Below, piece after piece: positions 54,575 to 63,549 of a stretch of DNA of 64,000 nucleotides (positions are counted from its first letter, which is position 1; each line of letters starts with the position of its first letter). Both the position numbers and the translations under genes were made by a program. Origin of the DNA: Lates calcarifer (Eukaryota > Chordata > Actinopteri > Centropomidae); contig NC_066851.1 of NCBI RefSeq assembly GCF_001640805.2, positions 24,018,197-24,082,196 on the forward strand, in the 5' to 3' direction. The notes below the pieces were generated by a model. That model was given only the letters and a program-made list of their open reading frames with translations. It was not told the DNA's origin and searched no databases.

Positions 54575-55955
54575 CGTTTAGCTGGTTTGGGCTTAGCATC
54601 ACTCGATGAAGTGAACAGACTTAAATGTGTATCTATCGTTGTTAACTAGATATGCTAATCAGTAGCAGGAGCTGTGCACCGAGTTAACAAGTCAACATGA
54701 GTTACTGCAGTGGATCGACATGAGACCTTTAACCTGAAGTTACAAAGACACCACGGTACGTTTTGCAAAAGGTTCCCCTCCACACGTTTGAGGACATAAA
54801 TAAACTCGTGTTTTTTCTGCAAAACAACAACATGAGAATAACATGTTTCCTGAGGCCTCTCTCTCTAACTTTACACATCCAAACTGGTCGTAAATCCTGC
54901 AGGTAAATCCAGGTTTTAAACTGAGATTTAAAATGAGCCTCATGAAAACAACCTTCTAGAGTCGACTGCACCAAGGTCATTATCAAATGTCCGGGACTGG
55001 TGGAGGTGGACGAAACAGCTGAATGAGAACGATTATGTAACTACTGTCCGCGACTGAAACGGGAGGTGAAACGAACAGGATTCAGACGAAAAGAAAAACT
55101 GAGAATGCAGGAGGTGAGGGATGAAGAAAAAAGAAAGAGGGATGAACTGGAAAGGGGGCTAAGAACAACAAAAACGGAGAGGAAAAGAAGAGGATTTGGA
55201 GATGAAGAAAAAGTGAAGGAAAACAGGATGACAGGATGAAATGAGGGACAGAGAGGAGAAACAAGACGACGAAAGGACAGAAGGAGGAATCGGAGGACAG
55301 GATGTAGGAAGCGAGGGAGCGTTGGAGGTATATTTAGGAGTGTGACAGATTGTGTTCATGTGTTCTCCGTCTTTTTATCCGTCCTCTCCACCCATCAACA
55401 CCTCGGATGATAGACGAGGAGGAAAAGGAGGAGAGAGACGAAGAGGAGGCGGAAATATTTTTAATGTCCTCTGTCATCCCTGAATTTTTTGAAAGTTTTC
55501 CTGTCTATTCTGATGGCGCTTTGGGTCAATTTGTTCGTTCTGGAGCAAGAGAATGAAGGGAGGATGGAGGAAGAAGAAGAGGAGGAAGGGGAAGTTTGGT
55601 TGTTTTGGGTGGACTGTCCCTTTAAGGACGCCTCTGACTGGATAAACAGATGGAGATGAGTCGGTGCACAAAAGGTTCGGACAGAACAGATGAAAACATG
55701 ACGTAGGCGAACACATCATCCGCAGCGGCCCCGCTCGGCCCAATGATCCAGAAGTTTCAGCAAACTCAGCAAATGAAGCAAAAACCTGACTCAATACCAG
55801 CAGGAAAATATGTTTATGTTTCTTTTTTTGGTGGAACTGACCCTTTAAAAAGGGGAGTAAAACATGAAGCAGATTTATGAATGGTCTGTGTTTCTACAAC
55901 CTCACCTGAACTCTCTCCCTCTGCAGGTTTTACTCTGAAACTCATGACGTCAATG
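54575..55955. other. Noncoding stretch, no gene seen
   Basis: Purine-rich patches occur at 55,080-55,320 and 55,400-55,450. GGACTGTCCCTTTAAGG (about 55,611) and GGAACTGACCCTTTAAAAAGG (about 55,833) are words common at fish repeat ends, but no element can be delimited. Confidence 0.4.
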
Positions 55956-55962
55956 TTAAAGG

Positions 55963-56380
55963 GTAACTCTGCCCTTATTTCTCCATGTTTATGGGTGTGA
56001 GTGATTGATTTGATTTTGTTTAAGATCCTTTTTATTTACCCAAAAACAGACATTTTATCAATACCAGAGCTCCACTGACAAAAACAGGAATTTGTTAAGT
56101 TTTGTTTGTGTTATTGTGTGACTTTCAGTGATAGAAAAAGTATTCAATTAATTTAATGACATGAATTAAATTACCACCTAATAACACAAACAAGCTTAAC
56201 AAATGGAGGGAGTGGTATTCCAGCAGCTCCTGTGGTCTGCTCTGTAAAATTCCCATTTTTGTCAATGGAGTCTGGTATTAAAATTACTGGTCTGTTTCTG
56301 CTTAAACAAACAGGATCTTTAATAAAAATCAAATCAATCATTTACACCCATAAACAAGGAGAAATATGGTCCAGGTTTAA
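55963..56380 (+). mobile_element. FB-1-related fold-back element, copy 7 (divergent, longest stem)
   Basis: The left arm starts near TATTTCTCCATGTTTATGGGTG and the right arm ends in CACCCATAAACAAGGAGAAATA, pairing across about 370 bp. Inner arms share GCTCCACTGACAAAAACAGGAATTT with TAAAATTCCCATTTTTGTCAATGGAGTC. The right side retains GTGGTATTCCAGCAGCTCCTG, while the left partner of that segment is deleted. Hinge is CTTTCAGTGATAGAAAAAGTA. The outer arm sequence differs from copies 1-6, so this is a separate subfamily. Confidence 0.8.
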
Positions 56381-56880
56381 AAATAAAACTTGACAGGTTA
56401 TTACAACATGAAGAAACATTATGTTTTAATGTTTCTCTGCTTGACTTTTATTGTGAAATCGATCACTGATAACGTTGTTTTGTCATCAGTAAATCCTCTC
56501 CATCATCTCTCCCTCTCTCTCTACAAAAAGAGTTTCAGTGTTTTTTTAGCAGCAGATACTGGATCAGCAGCAGCAGGATTATCCAACGCTCACACTGAAG
56601 CTCTTTGTGTAAAAAATCCAAATATCACTTTGCCTCCTCGGTTACCTGATGATTTCACTAATCTGCTGCTAAGTGGTTAAGTAGCTGTGCTGGCTCTGGG
56701 TGTGGTCTGCAGGGTTACAGGGCGCAGTTATCATGATACAGGTGATATCTGTCACAGCAGCAGATTATTATTTTAGTCTGATCGTGTCATACGGGGGTTT
56801 TTTATCGCTCTCTGTCATCCAGGTCAGTTTCAGTTCATAGTATTTTCTCCCAGAGTGAAGAGGTAAAGTGTGCAGGGGAG

Positions 56881-57200
56881 AAAATCAGGAATTAACTGGA
56901 AATTTGGGGGAGAATTTAAACAAACTGCATCATATACAAACATAAACATTTAGTTTTATCATAAGCAAACATGCATGCAAACTAAAACAAATTTTAAAAG
57001 ACATTTTTGGCTTTGATTTATAGTACAGGGGAGAAATTCAACTGAATTTACATTAAATCTGGATGTTTTAACCAACATTATACTGCAACATTTTTTCAGC
57101 TACATTTAAGTTCTCTGTTATAGGCTAACATGCAATTTAGAAAATTTCCAGTTTACTCCCTTTAATTCCCATATATTCCTGTTGATTGGCTAATTTGGCT
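56881..57200 (+). mobile_element. GGTTGCAA hAT-type MITE, internal fragment
   Basis: AACTGGAAATTTGGGG, AAACTGCATCATA, CTACATTTAAGTTC, ATAGGCTAACATGCA, TCCAGTTTACTCCCTTTAATTCC occur in the same order as in 59,270-59,540. Both termini are missing. Confidence 0.75.
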
Positions 57201-57279
57201 TAAAGTCTGCCATCTGTACTTTCTACTGTTTTCACTTACTGTGTTCTATTAACTATGGGCTTTAAGGTCACATATATAT

Positions 57280-57281
57280 TA

Positions 57282-57319
<38 letters not shown>

Positions 57320-57320
57320 A
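57280..57320. repeat. TG then TA dinucleotide repeat
   Basis: A TG run of about 20 bp passes directly into a TA run of about 18 bp. Confidence 0.9.
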
Positions 57321-57324
57321 TAAA

Positions 57325-58555
57325 GTGAACTAAAATTCGTAAAGAATTTCTAATTGTCAAGTGTGTCAGCATACTGATTAAAGCAAAGTGCAGTGAAAAC
57401 AGACTAAAGAATAAATCCTGATGTAAACAAATCATGTGACTTAAACGTCCAGTGAATCAATTTGCATTTTCTTTTGCAGTTTGTCTTGAAATTCTGTTAA
57501 AATTTCAGCGGCATGTGACTTCTGTAAATCTGACTACAACCCGGTCGTCGTCCTCTTTCAGTCCAGAGGGAGGTTTGCTGATCGACAAAAACACCAGAAG
57601 ACAACGAACTTCGGAACTTTCACAGTTTCACAGTTTTATCCATAATCAAATGGATGATTCATTAACTACGAGCGAGATGAAAGTTTTATTGTCTTCACAG
57701 CTCTACCTCCTGTCACTCTCTCACCGCATAACGGATTATTTAATGGTTGAACTGTTGCATGCAGGCCCAGGTTACTTTTAAATTTATACCATAACTCAGT
57801 CATGATACGTATATATTTAGATCCAGTGTGACTTAATCCTTCAGATGATATCCTTATCTCTTCTAAATGTCCATGACTTCAGGGGAAAAAAACACACCTT
57901 GCAGCTGCAAAACTTTCCTCAGGATAATCACGTTTTCTTCAGTATCACAGTAATTGACTGACAATCATCTGAACATCCAACAGTACAACAGGAGATGCTA
58001 ACGGTGAATTCTGCATATTCATTTTCCAAAATGCAGTCAAATATAAGCTAAAAAACCAAAACTCTTGTTGCCCAGAGTGTAACTCACTAAAACCACGGCA
58101 ATATTATACTTCCTGTGTCTCGTATCGGTTTACATATAAGCAAAGACTTATAATATTTAATATAACATAGTATAACATATAACATAACTGTCTGCATTTG
58201 GCATAAAGTTGGTATTTATTTCACAGTAAACAACACCTGACAAACAAACATTACATTAACATGACTTCAGTAGAGAAACATGACCATTTTTCATAAACAG
58301 AAAATAAAAAATAACCAATAATTTAAGTTTTAAGTGTAACTGGGCACTTAAAGTCATATGGATTTAAATTCTGGGAAAACACATGCTATATTTATTATTT
58401 TTATGCTTTTTTCCCTGTAGTTTTCATCCCAACAGATGAACTAGTACAAACACCCCACACCTCTGTGTAGAATCACCACTTAGCTCCATGTTTGTTTCTA
58501 CTTTCTCTGTGTACTTTTTAAGTCTTTGTCATTGTACTTGTGTGTGCGCACCCCC
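57325..58555. other. AT-rich noncoding stretch
   Basis: A 109-codon frame at 57,452-57,781 has mixed composition but no known domain. It lies in AT-rich sequence and I do not call it. Nothing else is assignable. Confidence 0.4.
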
Positions 58556-58559
58556 CTCC

Positions 58560-58795
58560 ACAGCAACATTAAGCTAGCTGTCTCATTAATCAAACACAGA
58601 GCTGTCTCCTTCTCAGACATTAGCGCTCGATTAGCTGTTAATCTGGTGGCCACTCAGCTCTAATCAGTTCCTGGCTGTAATTAGTGGCCCGTCGAACGTG
58701 TTCAGCCTCCACACATAACAATAAAGTGATGGAAAATGAAAAATTACATTTAATGACGACAAAAAAATAATAATGTAATTATGTTTCAGTGTGCA
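58560..58795. promoter_or_regulatory. Strong candidate conserved element, homeodomain-motif cluster
   Basis: About 235 bp free of simple repeats with at least eight ATTA/TAAT cores: CTCATTAATCAAAC, GACATTAGCGCTCGATTAGCTGTTAATCTGG, GCTCTAATCAG, GGCTGTAATTAGTGGCCC, AAATTACATTTAATGACG and TAATGTAATTATG. GGATTA/TAATC types (OTX/PITX-like) and TAATTA types (paired/LIM/NK-like) are mixed. GCGCTCGATTAGC and CCCGTCGAACG retain CpG. Of all islands here, its motif density is the clearest. Confidence 0.5.
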
Positions 58796-59183
58796 GACTC
58801 CTCAGAGGGAAAGAAGAAAAGGAAGAAATCCAGTTTATATTTGGGTTGTGTGTGAGCGTTTGGCAGGCTGTCAAAGCAGGAAGGGTATTAAAAAAATACT
58901 CGTCACACTGTTTCTGTCTCTTAAAATACCAGAGTAAAGGAGAAAAACAAATCCAAGGTGCTCTCAGTAGAAAAATATACGACACTTTGCATAAACTGCA
59001 GAGCAGGTTCAGTAAGGAACCAGAGGGAAACAAGTGGGAAAAAAGCACTGCAACTAAGTCTGAAAACAGATTTCTACCTGTGGACTGCAGGTGGCAGTAA
59101 TGAGCCAAGAGCAAGCAAACTAAGCGCCAAAAAAGCACAAGAAGATGGCTGCTAGCTGGAATGAATGAATGAATACAATGCAG

Positions 59184-59191
59184 GTTTCAAA
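59184..59191. repeat. Target site duplication, left
   Basis: GTTTCAAA, identical to 59,767-59,774 on the other side of the MITE. Confidence 0.85.
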
Positions 59192-59766
59192 TAGGATTGC
59201 AAAGGAGAGACTTTCCATAGGAAGTTAAGATGGGCAATATATGGGAATTAACAGGAATTAATGGGAATTAACTGGAAATTTGGGGTAATTTATTCAAACT
59301 GTAGCATAATTCAAATGTAGATATTAACATTTTGTTATAAACAGAGATGCTGCAAACATTCAAATTTAAAAATTACACTTTTGACTATTTATGAGTAAAA
59401 CTTTTTAAAAACAATTTTTTCACTGTACTACATTTAGGTTTTTTTAAAACTACATTTAAGTTCCCTATTGGAGGCTAACCTGCAGTTTTGCAACATTCCG
59501 GTTTATTCCCTTTAATTCCTGTTAATTTCCATTAATTCCCATTAATTTCATTTCTGTTCATTTCTGTTAATTTTTATGTATTCCTGTTAATTCCTGATAT
59601 TTTTTGGTAATTCTTGTTAATTCCACATATATTTCAGCATATTCCCATTCATTTCTGTTAATTCCTGTTATTTCCCATTAATTACTGTTAATTAATTCCC
59701 ATATATTTCGGTTACTTCCCATGGAAAGTTACCAACTTTGAAAGTTCTTGGAATTTTGCAACCCTA
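59192..59766. mobile_element. Complete hAT-type MITE, 575 bp, with 8-bp target duplication
   Basis: The left end is TAGGATTGCAAAGG and the reverse complement of the right end is TAGGGTTGCAAAATTCC. The next inner words also match inversely: CTTTCCATAGGAAGTTA against CTTTCCATGGGAAGTAA, and ATATATGGGAATTAA. The element is flanked on both sides by GTTTCAAA (59,184-59,191 and 59,767-59,774), an exact 8-bp duplication as expected for hAT-superfamily insertion. The interior carries degenerate GGGAATTAAC/GTTAATTCCC satellite arms and no transposase. Confidence 0.9.
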
Positions 59767-59774
59767 GTTTCAAA
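59767..59774. repeat. Target site duplication, right
   Basis: GTTTCAAA, the second copy of the 8-bp duplication. Confidence 0.85.
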
Positions 59775-59903
59775 CCACACTCGAGTTGAACCTCTGCACT
59801 CATTAAACTTTTTATTTTTATTATGTTTAAAGTTTTTTGTTGCCATTTCCTCCCTGTCTCTGACTTTATATTTAAAGGGAACAAGAACGCCTCCATCTTT
59901 GCT

Positions 59904-59916
59904 GTCGCCTAGCAAC
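59904..59916 (+). promoter_or_regulatory. RFX X-box match
   Basis: GTCGCCTAGCAAC fits GTNRCC-N1-RGYAAC exactly. The surrounding 15-mer TGTCGCCTAGCAACA is the exact reverse complement of the word around 30,223-30,237. AT-rich flanks, no other element around it. Function unproven. Confidence 0.4.
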
Positions 59917-60299
59917 AGAGTCACGATTCAAACCACCTGGATGCAGATCACGGCGTGTTCCCAACCTCCAGTGTTTGACGCGATGACCTCTGAGGTCGCA
60001 GAGTTTATCTGCAGCTTGAATATTTAACAAACTGTGTGTTTATTATTTTTTTTCCTTCTGTTTTCATGTTTTGGTTTTTTTTTTTATTTTTCCCTGATGT
60101 GTTCACAGACGACGTCAACAGCAACGGCCTCTCATTTTGTCGACCGCTTTTCACTTTGTTTTTACTCTGCAGCTGCAGGCCACTGTCACTCACACACACA
60201 CATACACACACACATATATGTACGTATACCCTGCTGTGATGTATATGGGGGTTCAGTCAGGGCTGGGGTTAATAGCTGAGCTGTCAGGTTGATGTGCAT

Positions 60300-60302
<3 letters not shown>

Positions 60303-60341
<39 letters not shown>
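60303..60341. repeat. (TG)n microsatellite, about 39 bp
   Basis: A pure TG run, first of three in 270 bp. Confidence 0.95.
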
Positions 60342-60343
<2 letters not shown>

Positions 60344-60437
60344 ATAATAGCTTGCTAGCTGTCACCGCAGATGAGGGGTGTGTGTCAGGAGAGCGAGCTT
60401 TAAATGCTCCTCGTCAATGCACACAATGACAGGCCTG

Positions 60438-60441
<4 letters not shown>
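60342..60441. promoter_or_regulatory. CNE candidate between two TG tracts
   Basis: TTAATAATAGCTTGCTAGCTG, GAGCGAGCTTTAAATGCTCC (near-palindromic) and GTCAATGCACACAATGACAGG form a 100-bp unique island. It is framed by TG tracts at 60,303-60,341 and 60,442-60,487. Confidence 0.35.

Positions 60442-60487
<46 letters not shown>
60442..60487. repeat. (TG)n microsatellite, about 46 bp
   Basis: A pure TG run, followed by three TTAGCAT words. Confidence 0.95.
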
Positions 60488-60489
<2 letters not shown>

Positions 60490-60538
60490 GCATGTGTTAG
60501 CATATGTTAGCATTAGTCGTGCAGAATTGTCATACGTT

Positions 60539-60540
<2 letters not shown>

Positions 60541-60573
<33 letters not shown>
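60541..60573. repeat. (TG)n microsatellite, about 33 bp
   Basis: A pure TG run. Confidence 0.95.
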
Positions 60574-60575
<2 letters not shown>

Positions 60576-60614
60576 TGCGCAGCCGCCAATCGTCTCCGAG
60601 TGGAAAACATCGTG

Positions 60615-60667
60615 CTGAGCAGAAAAGCAGCCAGTGTCAAACTACCCATCATGCCACATGAATGGCC

Positions 60668-60698
<31 letters not shown>

Positions 60699-60800
60699 GT
60701 TGCAGGCGCTATTATGAAAGAGCGAGCTGAAATATTATTATTCTGCTGTTATTAAGCTGCGCCGACATGTCAAGTTTAAATCATTAGCTTCTCCCTCAGA
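60615..60800 (+). promoter_or_regulatory. ATTAT module, copy 1 (candidate duplicated CNE)
   Basis: AGCAGCCAGTGTCAAACTACC, ATGAATGGCC, a CT run (60,668-60,693), GCGCTATTATGAAAGAGCGAGCTGAAATATTATTATTCTGCTG, CGACATGTCAAGTTTAAATCATTAGC. The same ordered words recur at 62,343-62,500, and the distal half at 62,567-62,660. No coding frame is shared between the copies. Confidence 0.55.
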
Positions 60801-61198
60801 AAACACCGAAGACTGTGCTCACACAAAACACCACAAAATACACCACTTCTCAACACAGAAATGTGAACGTTTCATGTCTTTATTTCTACTCTGAACGTGA
60901 AAGTTGTAACACACAAAGCTTCTCTCAGTTCTGTTCCTTTATTATTTCCCTCTGTTTCTTCCTGTTTTCCTTTCACGCTTCAAAAATATGATTCAAATGG
61001 AGACGCCATCTTTAATGGCGATAATGACAATGTGGTTGAAACCTCAGACACAAATGAGAAGTCGACCTTCTGTGACGCGCTGTTTGGGTGTTTTTCTGTC
61101 ACGTTGAAAAATCAAAACTCCATGTCCACAAACATTTGAGCTATACAGCGTCAGGCCACATTCAGACTGACGGAGATCGCCTGGCAACAAAGTTCAAT

Positions 61199-61295
61199 CT
61201 AAGGTTGCAAAATATTGGAAATTCTCAATGGAATATATGGGAATTAAAGGAAATAAACAGGAAATTTGCTAAACTGCAGGTTAGCCTAGTAGTTG
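61199..61295 (+). mobile_element. GGTTGCAA hAT-type MITE, left-end fragment
   Basis: AAGGTTGCAAAATATTGGAAATTC, ATATATGGGAATTAAAGG, then a jump to AACTGCAGGTTAGCCT, which lies near the right end in the full copy. Internally deleted and lacking the right terminus. Confidence 0.7.
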
Positions 61296-61390
61296 GAAAA
61301 AAACACAGACACAGACGACATCCAGTCAACCAAGTTTTTATGACTGTGGGTAAATATACTTGATCAGTGGTATTAAAATATTAACTGGGT

Positions 61391-61392
61391 AA

Positions 61393-61470
<78 letters not shown>
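61391..61470. repeat. Compound A20-(TA)12-(CA)18 simple repeat
   Basis: A pure run of 20 A, then TA repeats (61,411-61,434), then CA repeats (61,435-61,470), with clean junctions. The A run could be an old retroposon tail from which the dinucleotides grew. Confidence 0.95.
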
Positions 61471-61473
<3 letters not shown>

Positions 61474-61729
61474 TTTCTTTGTTAGCATTATAGACCAAGC
61501 TGCAGCGTTTTGGCATCTGATAAACAGTCAAACTCACACAACTAAATAACAGAAAGAGGACTTCAACTCATTCAAATCAGTGCCATAAAAACTTCTCCAC
61601 CACCTAGTGTTTTGGCGGCGTAATTGCAGAGCAACACAGCGAAGGTAGTTATCACCATGTAAAATTTTATTATATTATAAACCAATCTGCATCTAATAAA
61701 TATCAAAACTCAATGACTGTATTTCAGTA

Positions 61730-62120
61730 GCAAGGTTGCCTATTCAAATTTGGCACAAATTTCCACTAAAAATTTGTGTGAATATGAACTTTACGAACAT
61801 CGGAAGTTTCCACTGCACTTTGTCCCATTTTGCTTTTATCAAAACATCAGTTTTTTCACCTCAAACGAGCATAACGAAGTTTTGTTTTTGGTCTGTATGC
61901 CCACTTAGAAACCCGATACAGTAATTTGAGTCATATTATCTGCATCTGCTGGGGATATTCCTGCTCTCCAGTGGATGAATCCTAGTAATTTTGGCAGAAC
62001 TTTCTTGTGGCACCACTATCAGACCAAACTCGCCACTCGTACACAAAAAATATAAAAAAAATTTAAGGGCATTTCTGTTCCCCAGAGGATGAACCTTTTC
62101 TGCTCTGAACAGAGAGAAAA
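61730..62120. mobile_element. Teleost dispersed repeat (TTTGGCACAAA...CCAGAGGATGAA type)
   Basis: AAATTTGGCACAAATTTCCAC, GGATATTCCTGCTCTCCAGTGGATGAATCCTAG, GTGGCACCACTATCAGACCAAA, then a second GGCATTTCTGTTCCCCAGAGGATGAACC. I know this word set as a common fish interspersed repeat. The duplicated GGATGAA segment suggests two nested or tandem partial copies. Confidence 0.55.
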
Positions 62121-62149
62121 CCAGCCTTTATGGGAGAGGTATGGACATA

Positions 62150-62290
62150 GAGTTGGGCCAGGATTCAGCATCTCCCTCTGCAGCACAAACCACAATCTCG
62201 TTGTACTTTCAGTATAATGACAATAAAGGGCATTCAATCTGAGGAGGAATCAAACCCGTGACCTCCACCAGCCTCAGGACCAACTAATGT
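62150..62290 (-). mobile_element. Possible truncated tRNA-derived SINE
   Basis: On the minus strand GGTTTGATTCC (62,246-62,256) resembles a Pol III B box (GGTTCGANTCC), preceded by GGAGGTCACGG. It is followed by a body with GAATGCCCTTTATTGTCATTATAC and ACAACGAGATTG, words seen in fish SINE/LINE families. No A box is visible upstream, so the head is truncated or this is not a SINE. Confidence 0.35.
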
Positions 62291-62334
62291 TTCCTTGTCA
62301 GTGCATTTGAGCAGCAGCTTCTGTGGAGCCCCTG

Positions 62335-62520
62335 CCGAGCCCCAGAGCAGCCAGTGTCAAAGTAAGCCGTCAGCCGGATGAATGGCCTGCAGCCTTTTGT
62401 TCTCCCCCCGCTATTAAGAAAGACCATGCTGAAATATTATTATTCTGCTGCTCCGAAATATGTCAGATTAAATCGTTACCTTCGCTGAGCCACACACAAA
62501 AGGCACAAACACTGAAGCAC
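62335..62520 (+). promoter_or_regulatory. ATTAT module, copy 2
   Basis: AGCAGCCAGTGTCAAAGTAAGCC, GGATGAATGGCC, CCGCTATTAAGAAAGACCATGCTGAAATATTATTATTCTGCTG, ATGTCAGATTAAATCGTTACC. It aligns with copy 1 except that CTGCAGCCTTTTGTTCTCC replaces the CT run and about 18 bp after TTCTGCTG differ. The best-conserved stretch, GCTGAAATATTATTATTCTGCTG, is identical in the two. Confidence 0.55.
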
Positions 62521-62564
62521 TTCACAGGCAAAGTCCAGGATGTTTTTTCGAGTTTCCTGAAATA

Positions 62565-62670
62565 TTATTATAAAACCATTGTTAAACTGCTCGGCAACAT
62601 GACAGCTTAAATCATCACCTTCAGCGGCAAAAAAATAAAAAGCGCAAATGTGCTGCCGAGATTTAAAGTG
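62565..62670 (+). promoter_or_regulatory. ATTAT module, copy 3 (distal half)
   Basis: CCTGAAATATTATTATAAAACC, TTGTTAAACTGCTCGGCAACATGACAGCTTAAATCATCACCTTC. It aligns with GCTGAAATATTATTATT, TTATTAAGCTGCGCCGACATGTCAAGTTTAAATCATTAGCTTC of copy 1. The proximal half (CAGCCAGTGTC) is absent. Confidence 0.5.
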
Positions 62671-62674
62671 TAAC

Positions 62675-63410
62675 ACCGGAGTAATTTAGGGCTTTTGAAT
62701 CGCCGCCAGCAGCAGGTTGGACCTACTGCATAACCCGGGCTAACCTAACCTCTCTGACTGCAGTTTAACATCCACACACAGTCCAGGCCTGTCTCTCAGC
62801 CTGAAACAGCAAAAATAACAGTTTAGCATTAGAGTGTCAGAGAAGGAACAGGAAAGACTCCTTTCTCTTCAATCACAATGAAAATCAGTTTGGAAAAGTA
62901 TCCAGCTGAAGGAGGAGATGATACAGGATGTTGGCAATGCAGAAAGGATTGATTCAAGTGTTAACCAACTGGAACTCAGACGACAAAAAGTCTAAATGTC
63001 CACACTTAAATTTTCAGATAGTCTCAAGAAAAAAACATTTCTGTTGGACTGGCAGAAATGTAAGATGAAGAGAGAATTCAGACACACCTAACCAATCACT
63101 ACAAGTGTGACCATCAGATTTGTAAAGTTAGTAAAGACCACCAACAACCAGAATCTGGACTCATGCAAACACAACTTTAGAGCAAACAAACATGGCGGAC
63201 GACAAGCAGGAAGAAGTGATGATGGTGGTTTGTGACTCCCTTTGATGGAAAATTCACGTATAGAAAAGAAAAAAATGGAAAATTTATGGAGACAGCGCTC
63301 GTGTCGCCATGTCTCTTGTTTGCTGTGCATCCTTCTTCAGTCAGCTTCTTGATTGGCCATCGTTCCGTTCCATGTGACAATCCTGAACATAAATATTGTA
63401 CTATTTCAAA
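62675..63410. other. Noncoding stretch, no gene seen
   Basis: ACAAACATGGCGGACGACAAGC at about 63,185 looks like a repeat-borne word, and the segment 63,171-63,410 may be the body of the DR-5 element. No supported exon. Confidence 0.35.
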
Positions 63411-63545
63411 TAAGGGCGGAGCCGATCATCTTCAGAGATCAAGGAGGGTGAAATCACACTGAACACAACTCACACCACAGGAAAATCTGGTAAGATAATC
63501 TTTAGACACATCAGATAATCGGGCCTTTGCTGACTTTGATCGGGA
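63411..63545 (-). repeat. Dispersed repeat DR-5, copy 2 (reverse)
   Basis: GCCGATCATCTTCAGAGATC, CTCACACCACAGGAAAATC, ACATCAGATAATCGGGCC, TTTGCTGACTTTGATCGGG; the reverse complement of 2,406-2,537 with small changes. Confidence 0.7.
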
Positions 63546-63549
63546 AGGG

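Noticed and set aside
57452..57781. 109-codon frame with balanced composition
   Set aside because: No recognisable domain, AT-rich noncoding context, no convincing splice or promoter signals. Length is possible by chance in 64 kb.
62246..62256. Possible intact tRNA gene on the minus strand
   Set aside because: Only a B-box-like word is present; no A box, cloverleaf or acceptor stem could be drawn.
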